A stretch of 64,000 nucleotides of DNA from Microbacterium karelineae (lineage in GTDB: Bacteria; Actinomycetota; Actinomycetes; Actinomycetales; Microbacteriaceae), in the NCBI RefSeq assembly GCF_009745985.1, contig NZ_WFIX01000184.1, positions 62,001 to 126,000 on the forward strand, written 5' to 3'. The translations under genes and the position numbers were made by a program. The notes under the pieces were generated by a model. That model did no database searches and was not told where the DNA came from. It saw nothing but the letters and a program-made list of their open reading frames with translations. How positions within the stretch are numbered: the first letter of the stretch is position 1; each line of letters starts with the position of its first letter. This document shows positions 8,222 to 17,147 of the stretch, piece by piece.

Positions 8222-10543
8222 TCAGTCGGCGAGATCGGCGACGGCGGCGCCGATCTCGCGCAGAATCGTGGGGTCGTGCTCGGAGCGGCTTCCGGGTATG
8301 ACGTGCGCCGAGCGCAGAGTCGCTCCGGTGAGGGGGAAGGATCGGTGGATCTCGTACATGTCCCAGTCGACGGGGCTCCCGAAGTCGTAGCCGACGCTGA
8401 TTCCTGTGAAAGGCGCCATTCCGAGGATCATCGGCACGTTGTCGAGCCGACAGGCGAGCGCGCCATCGCTCACGACCGAGACGTCCCATCGGAGGCCGTC
8501 TCGTTCGTCGAACCGCCACTCGACGTCATGCGCGCCCGGCGGCAGGGGAGAGGAGGACGCGCGGAGCATCGTGCCGTAGGCGTTGTAGGCGATGCGCCAC
8601 GCGCCCGCTTCGATGCGGAGTGAGTACCCGCCGCCCTGGTCGCCGTGCGCCAGGAGGACGCCAGCAGATTCCGTGGTCGTGTCGATCTGGAAAACGACCC
8701 GGAACGATCTGAGCACCGTGAGGCGGGCGGATCGGAACCGCTCGAGTGGAGCGGAGAACGCCGGGATCCGGACGGCGCGCGAGAGTTCGTCGTCGGTCGA
8801 GGGGTGCACTCGGTGGAGCGTGCCGTCGTCGTCGAGGGGGAAGACGGTGTTGTGCCACGCGCCCTCGCGCCAGGCGGATGCGAGTGCGTCGGTGAGGTCG
8901 GGCCGGGCGCCCGCGAGATCGGCGGATTCCGTTGGGTCTGACCGCAGATCGTAGAGCTCCCATTCCCCTCCGGCTGCCCCCTGCTCGCGGGTGGGCGGCG
9001 ACGGGGACACGGCCTTCCAGCCATCGCGGTACATTCCGCGGAGCCCGAAGCACTCGTAGAGCTGCTCCTTCCGGGCGGGGGCAGCGCGGTCGGTGAGCAT
9101 CGCGGCGAAGCTGCGGCCGTCGATCTCCGCGGCGGGCGCACCGGCTCGGTGGTCCAGCGGAGGCACGCCCGTGAGGTCGAGGACCGTCGGGGCGACGTCG
9201 GCGACATACACGTACTGGTCTCGCATCCCGCCATGCGTTTTCTCGCGGGCGGGCCAGGAGATCACAAGGGGAGCGTGGACGCCGCCCTCGTAGACGCTGC
9301 CCTTGAACGAGCGGAAGGGGGTGTTCGACGCGCGCGCCCAACCAGCGGGGTAGTGGCTGTAGACACGCGGTCCGCCGATCAGGTCGAGGACGCGCGGAAC
9401 GTCGGGAACCCAGTCTTCGGGAAGCGCATGGCCGATGCCGAACTGGGCGAAGTAGCTTCGCGTCCCCGTCGATCGCCCCTCGGCCGTCCCGCCGTTGTCG
9501 CTCGCCAGGAGGACGATCGTGTTCTCCCGCTCGCCGAGGGCGTCCAGGTGGTTCAGCAGGCGACCGAGGCTCTGATCGACCTCGTCCACCGCCGCGGCGT
9601 ACACCTCCATGTGACGGGCGAACAGCTCGCGCTCGTCGTCGGTGAGCTCGTCCCATGCGGGGATCGGCTCTCCGTCGGTCGGCGCGTGCGGCGGGAGGGC
9701 GGCGTCGCCCGGCACGATCCCGAGTGCGCGCTGTCGTTCGAAACGCTGGCGCCGGATCTCATCCCATCCGGCGTCGTATGCGCCGCGGTACTTCGCGATG
9801 TCGTCGGGCTTCGCCTGGAGCGGACCGTGTACGGCCGTATGCGCGAAGTACAGGAAGAACGGCTTGTCGGCATCGTTGACGCGCAGCTCATCGATCATCC
9901 GGATCGCACGATCCGTGAGCTCGTCCGTGAGGAAGAAGCCATCGGGGTACTCGCGCAGATCGACGGGTGAGTTGTCTTCGACGAGACGGTGGGGGTGGTG
10001 GAGCGCGGTGAAGCCGTCCATGCTTCCGAAGTAGCGGTCGAATCCGCGCTGCAGAGGCCAGGTCGATCTGTCGGCTCCGTCGTGCATCTTGGACTCGAGG
10101 GTCAGATGCCATTTGCCGACCATGAAGGTCGCGTACCCGCCGGCGCGCAGGGACTCGGCGAGCGTCGGAGCGTCGGAGGGGAGCTCGCAGCTGTATCCGG
10201 GGAAGCCGGGATCGACGTGCGCGACTGTTCCGAAGCCCGCACGGTGCGGGTTCAGCCCCGTCATCAGCGAGGCGCGTGAGGGTGAGCACACGGGATTCGT
10301 GTGGTAGTTCGTGAAGGTCCATCCCGCGCCCGCGAGCCGATCGATGTGCGGCGTGTCGATCTCGCCGCCGAACGGGCCCAGATCGCTGAAGCCGAGGTCG
10401 TCGACGAGCACGACGATCACGTTCGGGGCACCGGGTGACGCTCGGCGGGGCTGCGGCCACGCCGGATCGGAGTCCGACGTGAACTCGGCCGCTGTTCCGT
10501 CGAAGTCTGCGTAGCCTCGTGCGCACGCCGCCGGAATCACCAT
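8222..10543 (-). CDS. Type I sulfatase (arylsulfatase-like), cytoplasmic
   Basis: Predicted to hydrolyse sulfate esters. The 773-residue protein has metal-binding NVIVVLVDDLGFSDLG (Asp48, Asp49) and the formylglycine motif CSPSR (Cys86-Arg90). The Cys-type motif needs aerobic maturation by a formylglycine-generating enzyme, which is not in this window. Other sulfatase blocks are GKWHLT, HTAVHGPLQ and ASDNGG. The last roughly 220 residues form an extra beta-rich domain. No signal peptide is seen, as for the pseudomonad arylsulfatase that works with an ABC ester importer. The ATG at 10543 has GAAGGAG six bases upstream and is preferred over the GTG at 10585. Substrate unproven. Confidence 0.92.
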   Translation of the reverse strand: MVIPAACARGYADFDGTAAEFTSDSDPAWPQPRRASPGAPNVIVVLVDDLGFSDLGPFGGEIDTPHIDRLAGAGWTFTNYHTNPVCSPSRASLMTGLNPHRAGFGTVAHVDPGFPGYSCELPSDAPTLAESLRAGGYATFMVGKWHLTLESKMHDGADRSTWPLQRGFDRYFGSMDGFTALHHPHRLVEDNSPVDLREYPDGFFLTDELTDRAIRMIDELRVNDADKPFFLYFAHTAVHGPLQAKPDDIAKYRGAYDAGWDEIRRQRFERQRALGIVPGDAALPPHAPTDGEPIPAWDELTDDERELFARHMEVYAAAVDEVDQSLGRLLNHLDALGERENTIVLLASDNGGTAEGRSTGTRSYFAQFGIGHALPEDWVPDVPRVLDLIGGPRVYSHYPAGWARASNTPFRSFKGSVYEGGVHAPLVISWPAREKTHGGMRDQYVYVADVAPTVLDLTGVPPLDHRAGAPAAEIDGRSFAAMLTDRAAPARKEQLYECFGLRGMYRDGWKAVSPSPPTREQGAAGGEWELYDLRSDPTESADLAGARPDLTDALASAWREGAWHNTVFPLDDDGTLHRVHPSTDDELSRAVRIPAFSAPLERFRSARLTVLRSFRVVFQIDTTTESAGVLLAHGDQGGGYSLRIEAGAWRIAYNAYGTMLRASSSPLPPGAHDVEWRFDERDGLRWDVSVVSDGALACRLDNVPMILGMAPFTGISVGYDFGSPVDWDMYEIHRSFPLTGATLRSAHVIPGSRSEHDPTILREIGAAVADLAD

Positions 10544-10589
10544 GTCGACTCCTTCGTCGATCGTGAGCTGGGACGTTTTCGTCACCGGC

Positions 10590-10654
10590 TGGTGATGAAA
10601 AGACTATCGCTTCTTCACCATATTGTGGTCACCATTGCGTAACATTCATCACCA
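10590..10654. promoter_or_regulatory. Repeated TGGTGATGAA operator boxes between sulfatase and tetR
   Basis: Three near-identical ten-base boxes are seen: TGGTGATGAA at 10590-10599, inverted TTCTTCACCA at 10611-10620, and inverted TTCATCACCA at 10645-10654. The outer pair is a perfect inverted repeat. They lie between the divergent sulfatase and TetR genes, as expected for an autoregulated TetR operator controlling both directions. Confidence 0.55.
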
Positions 10655-10716
10655 CATGGAGATCTTCGGCTCGAGGCTCATGGAAGGATCGAGCGGACAA
10701 GAGGTGGTGAAATCGA

Positions 10717-11307
10717 ATGCCGAAGATCGTCGACCACGATGAACGCCGCGAGCTGATCGTGGATGCCACATGGCGCCTGATTCAGCGCGGAGGCTTCGAC
10801 CGTGCGACGATGCGCGAGATCGCCGAGGAAGCGGGATTCGCGCATGGCGCCCTCGCCCGATACTTCCCGGACAAGCAGAGCCTGATCTCGGCGGCCTTCG
10901 TGCGGGCGTACTCCGCGACGAACGCGAGACTCGACGAGGCGCTCGCCGGAGTGACGGGCCTCGCCGGACTGCGCGAGCTGTGCAGGCAGATCCTCCCTTT
11001 CGGAGCATCGAGCCGGCCGTACGCGCGGGTCGTCGTCGCGTTCTGGGAACAGGCGATGCAGAACGATGATCTGAGCCAGCTCCATCGCAGCAACAACATG
11101 CGATGGAGAGGCCTCATGTGGACGTTCCTGGAGCAGGCGCGTTCGGAGGGCGAACTCGACGACGGCGTCGAGATCGGCGCCGTCGTGGACGAAGTCGCCG
11201 CGATGAACGCCGGCTGGCAGGTCATGTCGCTTCTGATGCCGGAGACCGCGATCGATGAGCGGATCACGGCCGCGCTCGATCAGTTCCTCGACCGGATCCG
11301 CGCGTAG
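10717..11307 (+). CDS. TetR-family transcriptional regulator (BetI-like N-terminus)
   Basis: DNA-binding one-component repressor of 196 residues. The N-terminal helix-turn-helix is TMREIAEEAGFAHGALARYFPDKQSLI (key residues about 29-55), followed by the variable ligand-binding helical domain. MPKIVDHDERR at the start resembles BetI-like members and the second TetR of this window (56208). An AAGAGGTGG ribosome site precedes the ATG. It is divergent from the sulfatase/importer unit, and the TGGTGATGAA boxes in the spacer are its likely targets. The inducer is unknown. Confidence 0.9.
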   Translation: MPKIVDHDERRELIVDATWRLIQRGGFDRATMREIAEEAGFAHGALARYFPDKQSLISAAFVRAYSATNARLDEALAGVTGLAGLRELCRQILPFGASSRPYARVVVAFWEQAMQNDDLSQLHRSNNMRWRGLMWTFLEQARSEGELDDGVEIGAVVDEVAAMNAGWQVMSLLMPETAIDERITAALDQFLDRIRA

Positions 11308-11339
11308 CGGAGGGGGCGAGTCTCCGATCGCGGTGACGA

Positions 11340-12977
11340 TCAGTGCACCCGTCGCCCCGCGAACCACGTCTCCTCGACACGCGCGTCGATGATCCGGTCC
11401 GGCTCGCCGCCGATCGCGTCGCGATCGAGCACGACGAAGTCCGCCGACTTCCCGGGCTCGAGCGAACCCGTCACATCGTCGATCCCCATCGCGCGTGCCG
11501 CGTTGACCGTGAAGACCTCGAGCGACTCCTCGGCGGTCAGGGCCTGCTCGATCCACAGGGTGCCTGATGCGCGACCCAGCGGGTCGGCGCGCGTGACGAG
11601 GCCCTGAATCCCTTCGAGCGGGTTCGGCGACTCGCTGACAGGCCAATCGGATCCGCCCGCGACGAGACCGCCCGCGTCGATGAGCGAACGGTTCGGCTGA
11701 GACCTCTTCGCGCGCTCCTCGCCGAGGACCGCCGTGAGCGCATCGGGGATGACGCCCGGGTACCAGATGAAGGGGGAGATGTCGGCGGTCACGCGCAGTC
11801 GCGCCATCCGCTCCACGTCTTCGGGGGCGAGGAACTGTCCGTGGGCGATCTGGAAACGGGTGTCTGCGAAGCCCTCGCCGCGCAGCCGCTCGACGACGTC
11901 GAGGAACAGGCGTGCGGATCCGTCCCCCGTGCAATGGACCTTCGCGCCGAGTCCGCGTCCGCTCGTCGACCTCAGCGCGGTGGAGAGCTCCTCGGCATCC
12001 ATCGTCGTCTCGCCGTGATGGTGCGCGCCGTGAACGTCGTCGGGAAGGTACGGATCGAGGAACAGAGCGGTGCGTGCGGGAGGCACGCCGTCCAGGAAGA
12101 TCTTGACGAAGTCGGGGCGGTGGTGCTCGGTGCGGTATTGCTCGCCGAGTTCGATGAGGGGCTCGCCCACGGGGTCGTATCCGAAGATCTGGTCGTTGAC
12201 GGTGAGGCTCGTCACGACCCATGCGTGCAGCTCACCCGCCTCGTCGAGCGCCGCGAGGGAGGCGAGGATCTCGGCCGAGGCCGCCGCGTCCTGGAAGGAG
12301 GTGACGCCGTACGCGTTCAGCATCTCGATGCCGCGCCGCGAGCTCCGGCGATGCTGCTCGGCCGTGAGCCCTCCGCCGCGTTCGAGCGCCTCTTGGACCG
12401 GGATTCCCGCCCCCTCCAGCAACACGCCCGTCGGTTCGCCGTCGTCGGGGTCGAGAAGGGTCGTGCCCTCCGCGGGGATGCTCTCGCGCGTGATTCCGGC
12501 GAGTCGCAGGGCGGCGCTGTTCACCCAGCGATTGTGTCGGCTGTCCTCCATGAGCATCACGGGGCGCCCGCCCGCCGCATCATCGAGGCGGCGGCGCACC
12601 GCCGAGCTGTTCAGCTCGTCCTCCATCGTGCTCGGGAAGGCGCCGCCGGAGATCCACGCATCCGCGGGAAGCGCTTCGGCGTGGGCACGCACGGCGTCGA
12701 GGATCCCCTCGAGGTCGAGCGCGGGGCTGAATGACAGCTCGAAGAGATCCGTCCGCCCGGCGAGGGCGTGGTGATTGTGCACATCGACGAAGCCCGGGTA
12801 CACGGCACGGCCTGCGAGCTCGCGCACCTCGGTCTTGCTCGTCGCGAGGGCGAGAACATCGTCGTCCGAGCCGATCCGAAGGATCCTGCCGCCGCCGATC
12901 GCGAGAGCCGAACCCATCGGGTTCGCGCGATCGGCGGTACGGACGACGGCGCCCGTGAGGATGAGGTCGGGGGTCAT
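11340..12977 (-). CDS. YtcJ-like amidohydrolase family 3 protein
   Basis: Metal-dependent hydrolase of the amidohydrolase superfamily, 545 residues. The metal-binding HxH is VDVHNHH (His67/His69), after the N-terminal beta-sandwich. Later blocks are KIFLDGVPP, VHCTGDG, QIAHGQF, GGSDWPVS and the C-terminal GSLEPGKSADFVVLDRD. Members hydrolyse exocyclic C-N bonds such as amides, formamides or carbamates. A role in opening an N-acyl amine is possible here but not shown. It follows the MoaF-like gene by one base and belongs to the APC permease, MoaF, amidohydrolase unit. Confidence 0.88.
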   Translation of the reverse strand: MTPDLILTGAVVRTADRANPMGSALAIGGGRILRIGSDDDVLALATSKTEVRELAGRAVYPGFVDVHNHHALAGRTDLFELSFSPALDLEGILDAVRAHAEALPADAWISGGAFPSTMEDELNSSAVRRRLDDAAGGRPVMLMEDSRHNRWVNSAALRLAGITRESIPAEGTTLLDPDDGEPTGVLLEGAGIPVQEALERGGGLTAEQHRRSSRRGIEMLNAYGVTSFQDAAASAEILASLAALDEAGELHAWVVTSLTVNDQIFGYDPVGEPLIELGEQYRTEHHRPDFVKIFLDGVPPARTALFLDPYLPDDVHGAHHHGETTMDAEELSTALRSTSGRGLGAKVHCTGDGSARLFLDVVERLRGEGFADTRFQIAHGQFLAPEDVERMARLRVTADISPFIWYPGVIPDALTAVLGEERAKRSQPNRSLIDAGGLVAGGSDWPVSESPNPLEGIQGLVTRADPLGRASGTLWIEQALTAEESLEVFTVNAARAMGIDDVTGSLEPGKSADFVVLDRDAIGGEPDRIIDARVEETWFAGRRVH

Positions 12978-12978
12978 C

Positions 12979-13818
12979 TCAGCGCTCCAGCGGACGGGCC
13001 GGGTCGTAGGCGTCGGGGTGCACGGTCGTCGAGATCAGCCTGCCGTGCGCGCCGAAGGTGAAGTGGGTGGCGCCCGCCCCCGCCTCGTCCGCGCCGAACA
13101 GGACGCCGTGCGACCGGATCGCGGTCGCATCACGATGATCGGCGATCGTGACCGAGCCGCAGGGGATGACCTTCTCGCGCCACGCGAAGACGCAGATGCC
13201 GGGGCGGATCCGCCAGACGGAGTTCTCGTCCGTGTCGGCAAGCCCCCGCTCGGGGCCGGCGAGGCACTGCCACGTGTACCAGTGGGGCGAGAGGTACACG
13301 TGCTCGTAGGCGTGCTCGGACGAATACACCCACAGCACGCGACGGCCGATGAGTTCGGTCGTCGGCGCGGGCGCGGGGCCCGTCTGCTCGATCCCCTCGA
13401 TGCGTCCGGGAACGAAGACCTGCTGCACGGCGGTGCGGCCGGGGGAGGCCTCGCCGAGGACGCTGACGATCGTAAGCGCATGGCCGCCGCGCAGATCGAG
13501 CACGAGCGACACCGCTTCTGTCGGGTGGTGCTGGTGGTGGAACTGCGCGTAGAAGAGCTCATCGTCGACCTCGAACACCTCGCACGGGTCTGTTCGCGTG
13601 TCGGCCGCGGTGGAATCGCCCGCACTCGGCGCATACTCCCAGGCGACCGTTCCGTCGCCGAAGGTGTGGGTCACTCGCGTTCCGCGCTCGTCGACGACGG
13701 TGATCGTCCGACCGTCGAGTGCGTGGCTGGGTTCGGCCTTGCTGGCGTCGAATCCCGGTGCGAGCCCGTCGAGCGGAAGCCATGTGCGGGTGTCGGAGAG
13801 GGTGATCTGCTCGGTCAT
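12979..13818 (-). CDS. MoaF-like protein, paralogue A
   Basis: A 279-residue soluble protein of the MoaF family, named for the monoamine regulon of enterobacteria; its biochemical role is not established. The N-terminal half is beta-rich (TITVVDERGTRVTHTFGDGTVAWEY in part). The C-terminal half holds the shared block YEHVYLSPHWYTWQC and a later SVWRIRPGICVFAWRE. The same block occurs in the second copy at 22092-22892. A calycin-like ligand-binding or lyase fold is the usual structural view of the family. The neighbours are an amidohydrolase and an amine/amino acid permease. Function is left open. Confidence 0.8.
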   Translation of the reverse strand: MTEQITLSDTRTWLPLDGLAPGFDASKAEPSHALDGRTITVVDERGTRVTHTFGDGTVAWEYAPSAGDSTAADTRTDPCEVFEVDDELFYAQFHHQHHPTEAVSLVLDLRGGHALTIVSVLGEASPGRTAVQQVFVPGRIEGIEQTGPAPAPTTELIGRRVLWVYSSEHAYEHVYLSPHWYTWQCLAGPERGLADTDENSVWRIRPGICVFAWREKVIPCGSVTIADHRDATAIRSHGVLFGADEAGAGATHFTFGAHGRLISTTVHPDAYDPARPLER

Positions 13819-13846
13819 CTGTGCTCCTTGTCGAGGTGTTCTCTGG

Positions 13847-15283
13847 TCAGTCGCGGACGGTGAAGCGCTCGAGGTCTTCCGACAGGCCGCGGTAGACGTC
13901 GGGCCGGTTCCTGCGCAGGTGGGAACCGAACAGGATGCCTCCGATGATCGCGACGACGAGCAGCAGGGGCATGAGCTGGATCAGAAGGGCATCGGATCCT
14001 GCGACGATGTCGAAGTTCGCCACGGCGAGTACGACGATCGAGGCGATCCCGAGGAATCCGACGCCCGGTGCGATCAGCGTGCTCCAGAGGCGCCTGTCCC
14101 TCTCGCGGCGGAAGTGCACGACGATCGACAGGGCGGCGAGCCCCTGCAGAACCAGGACGCTCAGGGTGCCGAAGCCGAGCATCGAGGGCACGAGCGAGAC
14201 GATCGGATCCGCGCCTGCGACCGCGAACAGTGCGGCGACGATCGCCGCGAAGCCGGCCTGCACCATGCCCGCGAACTGCGGTGCCCCGTTGCTCCGGGTG
14301 CGGGCGAGGGCGCTCGGCAGCACCTTCGCGCGGCCGAGCGAGAACAGATACCTGCTGGCCGAGTTGTGGAAGGCGAGCATGGCGGCGAAGAGGCTGACGA
14401 GCAGCAGGATCATCATCACGATCGTCAGCCCACCGCCGAGGTACTTCTCGGACAGCGAGAAGATCAGGTCTCCGGCATCGAGATGATCGATCGCCGTCTG
14501 CTGAGCCTGCTCCACGCCGGTCGCGCTCACGACCGCCCAGGTCGTGACGCCGAGGATGATGCCGATCGCGGCGATCGACGTATAGGTGGCCCGGGGAACG
14601 GTCTTCAGCGGGTTCTTCGACTCCTCGCTGAACAGGGAGGTCGCCTCGAAGCCGAGGAAGCCGGTGGCGGCCAGCAGCAGTCCGATCGGCAGGGAACCGG
14701 AGAGCACCGACTGCGGGCTGAACGCGCTGATGTCGTAGCCGGTCTGCACGAGAACTGAGACGTCGAAGATCACCAGCATCAGCACCTCGAGGACGAGGGC
14801 GACGCCGAGCACCTTCGAGCTGAAGTCGACGCCGGAGCGCGCCATGAAGAAGCTCACGACGATCGACAGCAGGCCCCACACATACCAGTGCAGGTTGAAG
14901 CCGGTGAGGTCGGCGATGATCGTCTGCATGAAGAAGCCACTCGTGCCGATCGTGCCGACGACGAAGAAGTTGTAGCCGAGAGTCGCGATGAAGCCGGCGA
15001 TCAGGCCGCCCGTTCGGCCGAGCCCCTTGACGACGAACGCATAGAAGCCTCCGGCGTTGACCATCTGCTTCGACATCTGTGCGTATCCGATGGCGAACAG
15101 AAGGAGGACGACGGCCACGAGGAAGAACGACACCGGGGTTCCGCCGCCGTTGCCGAGGGCGATCGCGAGAGACGCGACGACGATGATGCCGGTCAGCGGC
15201 GCGACGGCAGCCAGCACGAGGAAGACGATGCCGGCGACGCCGAGGGCTCCTTGTCTGAGTTCGGTCGAGGGTGCTGTGCTCAC
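13847..15283 (-). CDS. APC-superfamily amino acid/amine permease
   Basis: Secondary transporter of 478 residues with about twelve membrane segments. The N-terminal APC block is GIVFLVLAAVAPLTGIIVV in helix one, followed by FAIGYAQMSKQMVNAGGFYAFV, which matches the family motif in helices two and three. A charged C-terminus faces the cytoplasm. The GTG at 15283 is preceded by AAAGGAG at a good distance, which fixes the start. It is the first gene of a unit with MoaF-like A and the amidohydrolase, so it probably imports their substrate, an amine or amino-acid derivative. Exact substrate unknown. Confidence 0.88.
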   Translation of the reverse strand: MSTAPSTELRQGALGVAGIVFLVLAAVAPLTGIIVVASLAIALGNGGGTPVSFFLVAVVLLLFAIGYAQMSKQMVNAGGFYAFVVKGLGRTGGLIAGFIATLGYNFFVVGTIGTSGFFMQTIIADLTGFNLHWYVWGLLSIVVSFFMARSGVDFSSKVLGVALVLEVLMLVIFDVSVLVQTGYDISAFSPQSVLSGSLPIGLLLAATGFLGFEATSLFSEESKNPLKTVPRATYTSIAAIGIILGVTTWAVVSATGVEQAQQTAIDHLDAGDLIFSLSEKYLGGGLTIVMMILLLVSLFAAMLAFHNSASRYLFSLGRAKVLPSALARTRSNGAPQFAGMVQAGFAAIVAALFAVAGADPIVSLVPSMLGFGTLSVLVLQGLAALSIVVHFRRERDRRLWSTLIAPGVGFLGIASIVVLAVANFDIVAGSDALLIQLMPLLLVVAIIGGILFGSHLRRNRPDVYRGLSEDLERFTVRD

Positions 15284-15310
15284 GAAGGCTCCTTTGCCAG
15301 GCGTTCTGCG

Positions 15311-15332
15311 GCACTCGAAGACCTACGAGTGC
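15311..15332. promoter_or_regulatory. Inverted repeat in the permease/SDR divergent spacer
   Basis: GCACTCG at 15311-15317 and CGAGTGC at 15326-15332 form a perfect seven-base inverted repeat with an eight-base gap, 28 bases upstream of the permease start. A second smaller one, GTGTCC-TC-GGACAC, lies at 15468-15481 before the first SDR gene. These are candidate operator sites for the divergent pair; no regulator gene adjoins. Confidence 0.35.
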
Positions 15333-15505
15333 GTGCCACCGATTCTGTGTCGCCGGGATGCGCTCGCGCTTGCGGGAGAGCGCACGCTTGTGTTGCGTCA
15401 GCGCAGAGGGCCGATCGGACGGGTCAGGCACGTGCACGATCAACGGGAGGACGCGCGCCGGTTGCGCGTGTCCTCGGACACAGGCACGAGGCGAGGAGGC
15501 TTCGG

Positions 15506-16252
15506 ATGGATCTGGGGCTCGCAGGCGCCGTCGCCCTCGTCACGGGCGCGTCGGGAGGGATCGGCCGCGCCGTCGCGGATGCGCTTGCTCGCGAGGGGTG
15601 TCGTCTCGTCCTCATCGACCGCGCGGCGCCCGAGCCGCCGGCAGTCGCAGAGCCCGGTGCTGTGCTCGCCCTCGCGGCCGACGTGACCCGCGACGACGAG
15701 ATGCGCGCGGCTGTGGCTGCCGCGGCCGAGCGATTCGACGGTGTCGACCTCGCGGTGGCGTGCGCGGGGGTCTCCGGCTCCGTGGGAACGACGGTCGACG
15801 AGGTGACCGTCGACGAGTGGCGGAGGGTGATGGACGTCAACGCGACCGGATCCTTCCTCCTGCTGCGCCACGTGTCCCCGCTGCTGCGCCGGTCGCGGCT
15901 CGCCGTCGCGGTGCTCGTTGCGAGCGACTCGGCTCTCGTCGCCGCGCCGGGGATGGTTCCCTATTGCGCGTCGAAGGCCGCTGTCCTGCAGCTCGCGCGG
16001 GCCGCGTCCGTGGATCTCGCGCCCGACGGGGTGCGGGTCGCGGCTCTCTGCCCGTCCGTCGTCGACACGGCGATGAGTCGGGGGGATCTGCACCTGCCCG
16101 ACGGATTCTCGGGGCAGAGCTTCCCGGTCCAGACGCCGGACGAGATCGCAGGCACGGTCGCGTTCCTCTGCTCACCATGGGCGCGCGCGATCAACGGCAC
16201 CGCGCTCGTCAGCGACTTCGGGTACAGCGCCCGTTCTGCCTTCCCCGCGTAG
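15506..16252 (+). CDS. Short-chain dehydrogenase/reductase
   Basis: NAD(P)-dependent oxidoreductase of 248 residues in the classical SDR class. It has cofactor motif TGASGGIG (13-20), the CAG block at about 86-88, catalytic Ser140 or Ser142, and Tyr153-x3-Lys157 in YCASK. An aspartate at the end of beta-two (LVLIDRA) suggests NAD preference. The ATG at 15506 follows GAGGAGG at seven bases; the much longer upstream frame runs over the divergent permease gene and is rejected. It is the first of two tandem SDR genes. It probably oxidises or reduces a hydroxyl or keto group of the cluster's substrate, which is unknown. Confidence 0.9.
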   Translation: MDLGLAGAVALVTGASGGIGRAVADALAREGCRLVLIDRAAPEPPAVAEPGAVLALAADVTRDDEMRAAVAAAAERFDGVDLAVACAGVSGSVGTTVDEVTVDEWRRVMDVNATGSFLLLRHVSPLLRRSRLAVAVLVASDSALVAAPGMVPYCASKAAVLQLARAASVDLAPDGVRVAALCPSVVDTAMSRGDLHLPDGFSGQSFPVQTPDEIAGTVAFLCSPWARAINGTALVSDFGYSARSAFPA

Positions 16253-16298
16253 CCGATCGGCCGCGGGATCGCACGCCCGTCGAACAGAGAGGATCGAG

Positions 16299-17111
16299 AT
16301 GGGATTCGCAGGAGAAGAAGTTGAAGGAAGAGTCGTCGCCGTCACGGGAGGAGGCACGGGGATCGGCGCGGCCGTCGCGGAGCGATTCGCGGCCGAGGGC
16401 GCGCACGTCGTCGTGATCGGTCGCCGGAAGGAACCGCTGGATCGGGTGGCTGAAGCCGTCGGCGGGACGGCGGTGGTCGCAGACGCGGCGGACCGTGCGT
16501 CCGCGGCGGAGGCGGTCCGCGTCGTGCTCGACCGGTTCGGGCGCCTCGACGTTCTCGTGGCGAACGCGGGCGGGCACGGGTTCTCCGCGGTGGCCGACAC
16601 CGACGACGACGCATGGCAGGCCGCGCTGAACGCCAATCTCACGACGGCGTTCACGATGGCGCGCGAGAGCCTCGCCGCGCTGATCGAGACGAAGGGCCAG
16701 ATCGTCGTCGTCTCATCGCTCGCGGGGCTCTTCGCAGGGCCGAGCGTGGCGGGGTACACGGTCGGCAAGCACGCTCTGATCGGGCTGACTCGCTCCCTGG
16801 CGCGCGACTACGGTCGTCGGGGCGTTCGCGTGAACGCCGTGTGCCCCGGGTGGGTGCAGACGCCGATGGCCGATGCCGAGATGGATGAGTTCGCGTCACA
16901 CGCTCAGCTGTCCTCGCGCGGAGAGGCCTACGCCGCCGTCACCGGCGACGTTCCCCTCGGACGTCCTGCGCTGCCCGCCGAGATCGCGTCGATCGTGCGC
17001 TTCCTCGGATCGGGGGAGTCGTCGTACATGACCGGTTCCGTTCTCGTCGCCGACGGCGGTGCCCACATCGTCGACGTGCCGACGCTCGCCTTCGAGCACG
17101 CGGGGATGTAG
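16299..17111 (+). CDS. Short-chain dehydrogenase/reductase
   Basis: Second tandem SDR, 270 residues. Cofactor motif TGGGTGIG (16-23), NAG block (88-90), Ser139/Ser140, Tyr153 and Lys157 (YTVGK) are all present. GRRKEP after beta-two carries arginines that fit NADPH better than NADH, unlike the first SDR, so the pair may act in opposite redox directions or on different substrates. It lies 46 bases downstream of its neighbour and is followed by a strong hairpin, so the two SDR genes form a bicistronic unit. Confidence 0.9.
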   Translation: MGFAGEEVEGRVVAVTGGGTGIGAAVAERFAAEGAHVVVIGRRKEPLDRVAEAVGGTAVVADAADRASAAEAVRVVLDRFGRLDVLVANAGGHGFSAVADTDDDAWQAALNANLTTAFTMARESLAALIETKGQIVVVSSLAGLFAGPSVAGYTVGKHALIGLTRSLARDYGRRGVRVNAVCPGWVQTPMADAEMDEFASHAQLSSRGEAYAAVTGDVPLGRPALPAEIASIVRFLGSGESSYMTGSVLVADGGAHIVDVPTLAFEHAGM

Positions 17112-17116
17112 CCGCT

Positions 17117-17147
17117 CGGATGGGCGCGCCATGCGCGCGCCCATCCG
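17117..17147. terminator. Bidirectional hairpin terminator between SDR2 and livF
   Basis: A perfect 13-base stem (17117-17129 with 17135-17147) around a five-base loop sits in the 36-base gap between two convergent genes, so it can end both transcripts. No clear T-tract follows. Confidence 0.7.
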
